Below, one piece after another: positions 43,084-50,898 of a stretch of 64,000 nucleotides of DNA. How positions within the stretch are numbered: position 1 is the first letter of the stretch; every line of letters begins with the position of its first letter. The notes beneath the pieces were generated by a model that was not told the DNA's origin, made no database searches, and saw nothing but the letters and a program-made list of their open reading frames with translations. A program made the position numbers and the translations under genes. Source of the DNA: Streptomyces sp. LBL. GTDB lineage: Bacteria > Actinomycetota > Actinomycetes > Streptomycetales > Streptomycetaceae. The DNA is taken from contig NZ_JARXYX010000015.1 in NCBI RefSeq assembly GCF_029893585.1, forward strand, positions 1-64,000, written 5' to 3'.

Positions 43084-44079
43084 GTGGCACCCAAGAAAGT
43101 GACGCGGGATCAGTTGGCGGGTGCGGCGCGGGCCGCGCTGGGCGGTGGGCGACGACTGGAGGCGGTCGAGCGACTCGCGGGCGGCACCACGAAGGGCGTC
43201 TACCGGCTGACGATGGACGACGCCATGACGGCGATCGCCTATGTGTGGGAGGACTCCGAGAACTACTGGCCGATCACCGAGCACGATGGCGACCTCGCCG
43301 ACCCGTTCTCGCCCGGCGTCGGGCTCGACCTGTTCGAGGCTGCTCACGCGCGGCTGGAGGCGTTGGGCCTTCGGGTCCTCAAGATCCACCTGGTCGACCG
43401 TGACCGCATCCACTACCCGGCCGACCTGGCAATCGTCGAGGACGTGCCCGGCGAGGACCTGATGGACCTGCGCAACCGCGACCCGCGCGCCGCGGAGCCG
43501 GCCATGACGCGCCTCGCCGAGAGCCTGGAGATGATGCGCGGCCACCGGGCGCCATCCTTCGGCAAGGTGGCCCTGATCGACGCGGGCGGCACGTCACATT
43601 GGGCGTCGTGCGAGCAGGCCGCGCTCGCCTTCGCGCTGCGCTGCCTCGCCGAGGCGACCGAGCGCGACCACAGGATCGCCGACGCCCGTGATCAGTTGGA
43701 GGAGCGGCTGCGTCAGCTGACCGCGGCGGTGCGGCCGCGCGCCGAGTACTCCGTCGTCCACGGCGAGTTGGGCCTGGACCACGTCATGGTCGACCGAGAC
43801 GGCCATCCCGTCGTGATCGACATCGAGAACCTGCTGTACTTCGACGTCGAGTGGGAGCACGTGTTCCTGCGCCTCCGCCACCCCGACAGCCAGTATCAGC
43901 AGCTGGCGGTGGACGGCCTCGACGAGGACCGCCTCGCGCTCTACAAACTCACCCAGCATCTGTCGCTGACAGCCGGCCCGCTGCGCCTGCTCGACGGGGA
44001 CTTCCCCAACCGGGAGTTCATGCGGGGGATCGCCGAGCATCACCTGAACGAGGCGCTGGCGCTGGTCGCGGCGGGTTGA
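43084..44079 (+). CDS. Phosphotransferase (APH/choline-kinase-like fold)
   Basis: 331-residue kinase-fold protein. The catalytic loop reads YSVVHGELGLDHVMVDRDG, a variant of the H-G-D-x-x-x-x-N motif with Glu and His in place of Asp and Asn. The metal-binding Asp follows in PVVIDIENLLYFDVEWE. The N-lobe includes VERLAGGTTKGVYRLTMDD. It starts at GTG 43084. Related proteins include antibiotic kinases and uncharacterised small-molecule kinases; the altered loop argues against a standard aminoglycoside phosphotransferase. It stands alone between remnants. Confidence 0.78.
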   Translation: MAPKKVTRDQLAGAARAALGGGRRLEAVERLAGGTTKGVYRLTMDDAMTAIAYVWEDSENYWPITEHDGDLADPFSPGVGLDLFEAAHARLEALGLRVLKIHLVDRDRIHYPADLAIVEDVPGEDLMDLRNRDPRAAEPAMTRLAESLEMMRGHRAPSFGKVALIDAGGTSHWASCEQAALAFALRCLAEATERDHRIADARDQLEERLRQLTAAVRPRAEYSVVHGELGLDHVMVDRDGHPVVIDIENLLYFDVEWEHVFLRLRHPDSQYQQLAVDGLDEDRLALYKLTQHLSLTAGPLRLLDGDFPNREFMRGIAEHHLNEALALVAAG

Positions 44080-44233
44080 AGATGCGACCTGCGTGTTTGT
44101 GCCGGTCAGCTGACCGGTGTGGTCAGGCCACTGCGTCGGGGGCCAGGAAGGAAAACGAAACTTCCTCGCTGACGATGCTCGACCAACCCAGGGCTGGGGT
44201 GATCTTGGAGATCGTCGGCCACAAGAAGCCGGA

Positions 44234-44496
44234 CCACCAGGCCCGATCGCCAAGGAGCGTGCTCATCGCCGGGACGAGAAGAGGGCGGACGAGCAGCGTG
44301 TCGATCGGCACGCCGACCGCTGGCGATGCCGACCTCCGACCGTCACGTCGGCTGTCTGACCGAGCGCGGCGAAGGTGCCCGCGAGGACCAGCCCGGCCGC
44401 GGTGATGACGCCTCCGGTGGTGGCCAGGTCACGGCGTACGGTCTCGGCGTTCGAAGTGTGCCTTCGCTCTTCCCGTACTCGCTCCATCAGGATGAC
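44234..44496 (-). pseudogene. MMPL-family transporter, C-terminal remnant
   Basis: One frame encodes ILMERVREERRHTSN and LATTGGVITAAGLVLAGTFA, another IDTLLVRPLLVPAMSTLLGD followed by RAWW. Together they match the last transmembrane segments of RND-like MMPL lipid exporters. A frameshift separates them and the rest of the roughly 700-residue protein is missing. Confidence 0.6.
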
Positions 44497-44545
44497 TACC
44501 CACTCGGGGCGTTGAGGCGTCTGCCCCCCGGGTGAGGACGGGTGA

Positions 44546-45151
44546 TCAGCGGTAAGGGCTCCAGCGGCCGAAGCGAGCCAGCAGCTTGCGCGCCGCGTCC
44601 TCGTCCAGCCCGAGGGCGGCGGCAGCCTGCTCGGCAGTCGTGTCCTGACGGGCATCGTGAGCCGGCCAGTACCCGACCTGCACAGCGGTCACCTCCAGTC
44701 GGCGGGCTGCCCGCAGGGCAGCCAATGGTGAGGTCTTCGCCAGCTTCTCGATCTCCTCCTCCAACTGGCTCAGCAAGCCGGTGAGCGTATCCGGCAGGGC
44801 AACGGCCGACGTCTCCACCTCGACGGTGTGCGCGTCCCAGTCCCGCATGCACGCATCCGCCGCGCCGGCCCCCGCCTCGGCCAGCTCCTGGTCGCCGATC
44901 TCGTCCCAGTCCAGCGGGTGCTCGGTCCCGGCCCAGCCGCAGGAACACGCCGCGCGCAGCGCGGCCGCCCGCGGCCCGTGCGCGAATCGGCCGTCGTAGA
45001 CGCTCCACTGCGCCACCGACTGCCCGCCCCCACCCGAGCTCATATCGAAGAAGACGGGGCCCGGAACGGTGCCGTCAGCCATGAGGACACCGACCGCGCC
45101 CTCATGCGAGGCTCCGAACTCCTCTGTCGTCCACGTCTCCCGCTCACCCAT
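44546..45151 (-). CDS. Hypothetical protein, about 200 residues
   Basis: 201-residue soluble protein starting MGERETWTTEEFGASHEGAV at ATG 45151, with GGAGG upstream. It includes a short Cys pair (AACSCGWAGTEH), an acidic helical centre (LTGLLSQLEEEIEKLAKTSP) and an HTH-like C-terminus (TTAEQAAAALGLDEDAARKL followed by LARFGRW). Similar two-part proteins are common in streptomycetes without assigned function. No operon partner. Confidence 0.65.
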   Translation of the reverse strand: MGERETWTTEEFGASHEGAVGVLMADGTVPGPVFFDMSSGGGGQSVAQWSVYDGRFAHGPRAAALRAACSCGWAGTEHPLDWDEIGDQELAEAGAGAADACMRDWDAHTVEVETSAVALPDTLTGLLSQLEEEIEKLAKTSPLAALRAARRLEVTAVQVGYWPAHDARQDTTAEQAAAALGLDEDAARKLLARFGRWSPYR

Positions 45152-45469
45152 GGCACCCCTCCAACTGCTTCACCTGTGTCCGAGCGTGCACCCGCCGCGG
45201 GCGCTGGAGACGACGATGCCGCAGCCCGACAGGCCGTACTACCGAAATCACCGAAGAGGTGGACATCAGGGCCAGTAGCTCGCTCACCACGAGCTCACCG
45301 GTGATCGCTTCATCGACGCTGCACCCGACCGCCGCTGCGGAGTTCGTGTCGAGGAGGAGAAGGAGATGGCGATGACCCGTCGGGGCGTGGTGGGGCCAGG
45401 CACCATCGCGGCCGGGTTCGCCGAAGCGCGTCGAGGTCCGCCGGGTCGGCCGGGCCACCCGGTCGACCT

Positions 45470-45523
45470 GCACGACGCCGCGTCGGCGTGCCTGTCGACA
45501 GGCACGCCGACGCGGCGTCGTGC
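45470..45523. terminator. 54-bp perfect palindrome downstream of the SGNH hydrolase gene
   Basis: The 27 bases at 45470-45496 (starting GCACGACGCCGCGTCGGCGT) are the exact reverse complement of 45497-45523, with no spacer; the centre is CTGTCGACAG. It lies 38 bases beyond the stop of the hydrolase gene, the usual place of a terminator. In DNA it could also form a long cruciform. Confidence 0.8.
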
Positions 45524-45560
45524 CGTCCGCGGTGTCCGTGCGGACGTCGCCGACGGAGGC

Positions 45561-46829
45561 TCAGGCGGCGCTGTGTGCGTAGCTGTTCGCGAAGGTGCGG
45601 CGGAGGTGATCGAGGTCGACGGCGTCACCCATCGCCTTCAACCCCGCGTCGTTGAAGTGCAGATGGTCCCCGTTGTCGTAGGCGGGCAGGATGCGGTGGG
45701 GGTCGGCCGGGTCGCGGACCACTGCGTCGAAGTCCACGAGGGCGTCGAAGAGTCCGCTGGTCCGGACGAAGTCGTTCACCGCCTGCCGTACGGTCTCACG
45801 GGCCTCGGTGTAACCGCCGTTCCCGCCGTAGGGGGTGATGGTGGCGCCGATGACACGGATGCCGCGCGCGTGGGCCCGTCGCACGATCTCTCGGTAGGCG
45901 TCCTCGAACGCGGCCGGATCCGTCTGGTTGGGGTTGCCCTTGATGTCGTTGATGCCCTCCATGACGATCATCGCGCGCACCCCGGCGCGGGAGAGGACGT
46001 CGGCGTCGAGCCGGGACAAGGCGCTCGGGCCGGTGCCTTCGAGCAGGACGCGGTTGCCGGCGATCCCGGCGTTCAGGACCCCGAGTCGGCGGTTCGGAGG
46101 CTGCGTGAGCAGCCGTTCGGCGAGCCGGTCCGGCCAGCGGCGGTTGGCGCTGGAGGTCGATCCCGAGCCGTCGGTGATCGAGTCGCCGAGTGTGACGACG
46201 CTGCCGGTGGCGCGCGAGCCGAGCACGTCGACGCCGGTCACGTAGTACCAGGAACCCGTGGTCTGGGTGTAGGCCGATCCGTCATCGTCGGTGGCGTGGT
46301 CGCCGGTGGGGGCGAGGAAGTTGGTCTGCAGGGCCGACCGGTGGTATGTGGCCGGCCCGGCGTCGGTCGGTGTGTACACCGTGATCAGGAGGTTGGCGCC
46401 GGAGGGGACCGCGAGCGGCACAGGATCGGTGACGACGTCCTCGCCGGTCGGGACGGTCACCGAGGCGGCGCCGCGGAACGTGGCGGTGTGCATGGTGCCG
46501 GCGACGGCGTTCGGGCTCTTCGGGGCGCCGTTCTCCTGCAGCGCCACGGTCACGGCGCCGAGTTCGAGCGGCGCGGTGCCGAGCCGGTTGGTGATACGGA
46601 CGCGTGCGGCGCGCCCACCGGCGCTGATGTGGACGACATTGCGGATGGAGGTGCCGGGCAGGGCCGGGACGGTGCCGGACGCCGCGGCTTCCCAAGTGCC
46701 CGTCCAACTGCGGCGGGTGGCGGGGGCAGGCCCAGCTTCGGCTCTTGCGGGCAGTCCGCCTGCCGTCCCCAGCAGGACGATCGCCAGCACTGCCACCAAG
46801 GCGGCGTGTAAGTGTCGGTTCTTGGACAT
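45561..46829 (-). CDS. Secreted SGNH/GDSL-family hydrolase
   Basis: 422-residue exported esterase/lipase-like enzyme. The signal peptide starts MSKNRHLHAALVAVLAIVLL and ends near ARAEA. An N-terminal beta-rich domain of about 170 residues precedes the SGNH domain. Blocks are GDSITDGSG (Ser), NAGIAGNRVL (Gly, Asn), MEGINDI, and the terminal DHLHFND with Asp and His. ATG 46829 is used because the signal peptide begins there. The substrate could be an acylated polysaccharide or lipid. Monocistronic, with a palindromic terminator downstream. Confidence 0.9.
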   Translation of the reverse strand: MSKNRHLHAALVAVLAIVLLGTAGGLPARAEAGPAPATRRSWTGTWEAAASGTVPALPGTSIRNVVHISAGGRAARVRITNRLGTAPLELGAVTVALQENGAPKSPNAVAGTMHTATFRGAASVTVPTGEDVVTDPVPLAVPSGANLLITVYTPTDAGPATYHRSALQTNFLAPTGDHATDDDGSAYTQTTGSWYYVTGVDVLGSRATGSVVTLGDSITDGSGSTSSANRRWPDRLAERLLTQPPNRRLGVLNAGIAGNRVLLEGTGPSALSRLDADVLSRAGVRAMIVMEGINDIKGNPNQTDPAAFEDAYREIVRRAHARGIRVIGATITPYGGNGGYTEARETVRQAVNDFVRTSGLFDALVDFDAVVRDPADPHRILPAYDNGDHLHFNDAGLKAMGDAVDLDHLRRTFANSYAHSAA

Positions 46830-47768
46830 GCGTGTTCGCCTTTCCAGTAGTCCGTGTCCGGGGGTGCGCGGAGTCGACCGGAGGCTGAGCGATTGGCAGA
46901 CAATCAGCAATTCATCGGATGCGTCAATGGGTTGAACTACGGTCACGTATGTGAACCTCAGTCTCTGGAGAGAGCCTGAGAGGCCGCGACGCTGGTTTCA
47001 GGCAGTCTTCCTGGCCTGTTGCTGGTAGGAATCCGCCGTTCCAGTAGGGCTTCAGCTATGTATGGCGGCGGCGAGGCCGGCCGGGGAACCGTCATCGATC
47101 CAGCGCGGGAGGCGGGAGGGCGACAGCAACTCGTCAACGGCCATGAAGGCCGCGCCGGTCAGGCCCGCCCGATCTATGTGCGGCGAACCCGGCGGCGAGG
47201 GTGAACTGGGCAGTGGAATGACAGTCGGCAACGACGCACCCGGCAGCGTTCAGGCAAATAGCCGCTGCGGTCGACGACCGCAGCATGGCGCACACGTGGA
47301 CTGACGCGAGGGGCAGTCCCCTGGGCGCAACCATCCAGCCAAGGGTTCAGCCCCATGGTGGTGCAGCCCTCTCTGTGGCAGCAGTCGATTACGGCAGGCA
47401 CGGGGCGGGCCAGGCCTGGTCCCACCGCCAGCCGGCCCATGTCGGCGTCCGCGAAGGGGCCGGAGCGTTCTTCGATCATCGCGAGGACCTGAGCGCGGGC
47501 CGATCGATCCGCCGCCACCGTCGGCGAGGTCAATCCCTGTCAGGCCGTTGGCAGCTACCGCTGGTCGGCATGTTCTCTGCCCAGCAGCTCCACTGCTCGG
47601 TGCTGCGTATGCTCGGCGGCCATCTGAGCCTCGGCCACGACGTCACCACGTTCACGCACCAAGTCCTCATAGATCGGTACGTGATCGCTTCCGCTGGGGG
47701 CCGGTGTCACAGCGCGGTTCCTTCCGATGTCGTGCTCACTATGGCTTGGATGAGTGCCCGCAATTCCG
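46830..47768. other. Long stretch without a recognised gene
   Basis: About 0.94 kb. The first part should hold the hydrolase promoter. Beyond 47000 several open frames overlap on both strands, for example one on the minus strand near 47555-47794 containing YEDLVRERGDVVAEAQMAAE, but none has a clear family match or start site. Probably degraded coding DNA. Confidence 0.35.
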
Positions 47769-48122
47769 TCAGGCACGGTTGAGCCGGGCAGCAATCCCGT
47801 GACCGATCAGCAAATATATGACGGCCGGCAGACCGCAATTGAGGACAACACGTAGGCTCTCTGTGTCCATGGTGAAAATATCCTGCGCCCACCCGGACAG
47901 CCAGTCCGCCGTTCCGCGCACGAACTCAACGAATGGGTTCGCCTGGTTGGCGTCGAGCAGGTAGAGCACGATCCACAGTCCCAGAAAACCGGCCGCAATG
48001 TCAGCGATCGTGCAGATGGCAAGGGCTGTCCGCCGTGTAGTGGCCTGGCTACGCGTGGAGCGGTCGGGCCCCGGGGACTGGTCGTAGGTCTGGTATCCGG
48101 AAACGGGGTCGGTGCTGTTCAC
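47769..48122 (-). CDS. Small membrane protein
   Basis: 117-residue protein with two hydrophobic segments, IADIAAGFLGLWIVLYLL and LRVVLNCGLPAVIYLLIGHG. The N-terminus is polar (NSTDPVSGYQTYDQ) and a soluble loop lies between (FVEFVRGTADWLSGWAQDIF). GTG 48122 is the most plausible start, though it has no good ribosome binding site. The open frame extends far upstream without similarity. Function unknown. Confidence 0.5.
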   Translation of the reverse strand: MNSTDPVSGYQTYDQSPGPDRSTRSQATTRRTALAICTIADIAAGFLGLWIVLYLLDANQANPFVEFVRGTADWLSGWAQDIFTMDTESLRVVLNCGLPAVIYLLIGHGIAARLNRA

Positions 48123-49002
48123 AAAAATCCGATCTGGCGCGTGTTCTCGGTCGGCAGGCCGCCCCGGACTGAGATTCAGCCTCGAACAGCGACCCGTTTC
48201 TCCTACTTCTGCGCCTTGCACGCGCCACCGCGTTACACCTCTCTCTAAAGAGGTCCGAATATGGCGATCGATCCTGTCACTTACGGAAATGTCCACTGAG
48301 AGGCATGTTTTACGGACGGGACCGGACGGAGTGGAAGAAGCCGCCCGCAGGTGACGATGACGACGGCCGGCCATGGCACAGCAGGCCGACGGTGTGAGCT
48401 GTTCTGCGTTCGGTGGAGTCCTGGACGCCAGGGTCACGGTCCTGGCGAAGGGGAGGAGTTCAAGCGGGACGCGATCGCTTCGCGGCTGATCTACGTCAGC
48501 GGCTCCGGGCTCCGGGCTCCGGGCGAGGAAGCGAACCTCGTGGAGCGGCTGGACGCGTCGACCGGACGCGGACCGGATCATTGCGGCAGAGAACGTCACG
48601 GCGCCCATCTCGCCGGGCCTGAAGACTGCCCCTTTCGCAGCCGGTGATGCGAACTCCTGACTTTTTCGGACTCACGGTCCCACTCTGCTGCCGTCGAAGA
48701 AAACGAGGATCAACATACAATTTCGCAGCGGCCTGCGGAGAGGGGCGGACTTCGATCGGCTCACGCTGTGTCAATTCCGTCCGTAGGCGTACGCCGGAGT
48801 GCGATCCGATCTGCGGGCATCTCGGTCGTATACCGGCCGACGCGCGGGAAGTTTTTGTGATCGCACGCCCTTATTGCGCTCCGATGCCCGGTTTCCCCAG
48901 CCCCTTCCAGGGCCTAACTTAGTAAGACTCTGAACTCCTCTTACCGGTGCGTCACCCGGCGGAGCTCTCTCAACCTTCCCACGCCGTAGGAGTGATACTC
49001 CC
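48123..49002. other. Long stretch without a recognised gene, upstream of the biosynthetic locus
   Basis: About 0.88 kb, with a lower-GC part near 48650-48730 and 48840-48930. No frame is convincing on either strand. It should contain the promoter of the DUF5988/ketosynthase/PKS genes. I cannot point to a specific -10/-35 pair. Confidence 0.35.
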
Positions 49003-49212
49003 ATGTCCTTCGCCAGGCTCGTGCTGCTCAAGGGTGGTCCGAGCGATGCTCCACAGGTGGTGAACGCTCCGTTCGACGGAACGGGCGCCCCGGTGAAAAT
49101 CGCGTACGGCAGCGGCTGTGAGCACTACGAATTCAGTGGTGAGTATGCCGACATCGGTGAGGGCCCGATGCCGGTGTACTGCTGGGCTCGTCATACACCC
49201 GGAGCGGAATAG
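49003..49212 (+). CDS. DUF5988-type small protein
   Basis: 69-residue protein with the pattern RLVLLKGGPSDAP, VKIAYGSGCEHYEFSG and EGPMPVYCWARHTPGAE, which resembles DUF5988 proteins common in actinobacterial polyketide and peptide clusters. ATG 49003 follows GTAGGAG. It precedes the stand-alone ketosynthase by 130 bases in the same direction. The role of the family is not known; an accessory or regulatory part in biosynthesis is inferred from context. Confidence 0.7.
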   Translation: MSFARLVLLKGGPSDAPQVVNAPFDGTGAPVKIAYGSGCEHYEFSGEYADIGEGPMPVYCWARHTPGAE

Positions 49213-49341
49213 ACCGCCCGTCACCTTCGCAGCCGACGGTGAGCGGGGCTCACCGAAAGACAGATACCGCGTTCTGCTTTCCCTTTACGCCAGAGCGCCA
49301 GAGCGCCCGAGCACATCGTCAACGGCTTACTGGAGGTTCAC

Positions 49342-50706
49342 ATGAACAACACCCTTTGCCCGCCGCCGGGAAACGGGGCATCCGCAGGACCAGTCCGCGG
49401 CGGAGTGAGCGCACGTGACGTCATGGTCACCGGTATGGGGTTCTGCCTGCCGGGTGGGAGCCGGCCTGTGTTCAGCGCGGCCGACGTCTGGGACGTCGCG
49501 TCGCGTGGCGCGTCGTGTCTGGCGCGCGGCGACGTCTACTACGGTGCCGTCGACCTTTCACCGGCCATGTTCGAAGCAAGGTTGCCGGACATCCCGGCGG
49601 CGTTCTCCCGGCACTACACCAACGCCCACAGATTCGGTCTGGTCTCGTTGGTGGAGGCCTGCGCGGATGCCGGGCTGGACTTCCGCGCCGGTGACCTGAC
49701 CGGAGCGGCCGTTCTGGCCGGGCGGGGCGGGGTGGACGCCAATGTCGGCCCCTATCTGGCGGTGCTCGAGGCCGACCCGCTGACGACCAGCCCGCAGGAG
49801 GCGATGGAGCTGTTCGTCCGGGGCCAGCAGGGCCTCACACCGTCCGATGTCTCCCTGGTGCAGGGTGCCCTCCTCCGGTCCACCGGCCCGTCCTTCACCG
49901 TGTCGTGCGGATGTGCCTCGTCCGCGGTCCAGGTCGGCAACGCTCGGCGGATGATCGCCGACGGCGTGATCGATCTGGCTGTCGTCTCAGGGGTGGATCT
50001 CTTCGGTGTGGACGTCATCCTGAATGTCCAGCGGCTGCTGCGCTCCGTCCAGGGCGCCTACGAGGCCGTGCGGGTGGCCGGTATGCCGGAGCTCCTGCCG
50101 TCCTTCGACCGCCTGATGCGCCCGTACGACCGTCGGGCGGACTGCGTGAATCACGGCGAGGGCGCGGCGACCCTCGTCCTGGAGTCCCGCAAGCACGCCG
50201 AAGAGCGAGGTGCCCGCGCCTACGGGCAGGTGCTGGCGCATGCCATGACCCGGGACGGCCTGGCGAATCCCTTGGCGAGCGACGACAGCGGAGCCGCTCT
50301 GGTGGAGGCCGTCCACCAGTGTCTGGGGGAACGGTGGGACATCGCTCAGGTGCCCTACATCCACGGCGGAAGCGACGGCGACGTGGTGGTCACCGCTTTC
50401 GAGTCGAATGCCGTCAGGCGGCTCTACGGCGCCGACAGCGGCCTGGTGATGACGTCACAGGAGGCCTGCTTCGGTCACAACGGCGCGCCGTCGGGCTGCC
50501 TTGGGGTCGCACTGAGCCTGCTGATGATGGGCCGGAGCCAGGTGTGTCCCACGGCGAACTGTGAAGAGCCGGCCGAAGGGCTGCCGTTCGACCCCGTTGC
50601 CGGCACGAGCAGCAGGCCTCTCGACTTCGACTACGCGCTGACCTGCAACTACCAGATCGGCGGGGTGAAGAGCGTGATTCTCGTCGGCAGCCCGGACGCC
50701 GTCTGA
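49342..50706 (+). CDS. Stand-alone divergent beta-ketoacyl synthase
   Basis: 454-residue thiolase-fold condensing enzyme. The nucleophile region is FTVSCGCASSAVQVG, placing the active Cys at about residue 191. A histidine aligns with the first catalytic His in YIHGGSDGDVV (341), and the second is in CFGHNGAPSG (379). The lysine normally found just before the second His (T-K-S-x-x-G-H) is replaced: here the sequence is SQEACFGH. It has no acyltransferase or carrier domain. It starts at ATG 49342 after GGAGG and is followed by the multidomain PKS after 192 bases. It may prime, extend or release the chain; decarboxylation chemistry may be altered without the Lys. Confidence 0.82.
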   Translation: MNNTLCPPPGNGASAGPVRGGVSARDVMVTGMGFCLPGGSRPVFSAADVWDVASRGASCLARGDVYYGAVDLSPAMFEARLPDIPAAFSRHYTNAHRFGLVSLVEACADAGLDFRAGDLTGAAVLAGRGGVDANVGPYLAVLEADPLTTSPQEAMELFVRGQQGLTPSDVSLVQGALLRSTGPSFTVSCGCASSAVQVGNARRMIADGVIDLAVVSGVDLFGVDVILNVQRLLRSVQGAYEAVRVAGMPELLPSFDRLMRPYDRRADCVNHGEGAATLVLESRKHAEERGARAYGQVLAHAMTRDGLANPLASDDSGAALVEAVHQCLGERWDIAQVPYIHGGSDGDVVVTAFESNAVRRLYGADSGLVMTSQEACFGHNGAPSGCLGVALSLLMMGRSQVCPTANCEEPAEGLPFDPVAGTSSRPLDFDYALTCNYQIGGVKSVILVGSPDAV

Positions 50707-50898
50707 TGGCACGTGCCTGTTCCCGGGCGCTCGCGCATTCCCCCTCTCGGCATCCCGGCCTCGCGGTGCCGTCCGGAGAGGCAGAGGCACGCGAGACCGG
50801 GTCGATTTTCCTTGCCGGCTCCGGCCGCCAAGGCCGGTCGCGGCGGCACCGTCACCTCCAGATCAGCGAAGCGACAACGACAGCGGAAGGAAGAACTC

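Noticed and set aside
43084..44079. Aminoglycoside phosphotransferase (resistance gene)
   Set aside because: The catalytic loop is H-G-E-L-G-L-D-H instead of H-G-D-x-x-x-x-N, and no other resistance context is present. Only a general kinase-fold call is justified.
45470..45523. Telomere-like or replication-origin palindrome
   Set aside because: A single palindrome directly after a stop codon fits a terminator. No set of several palindromes, as at streptomycete telomeres, and no iterons or Rep gene are seen.
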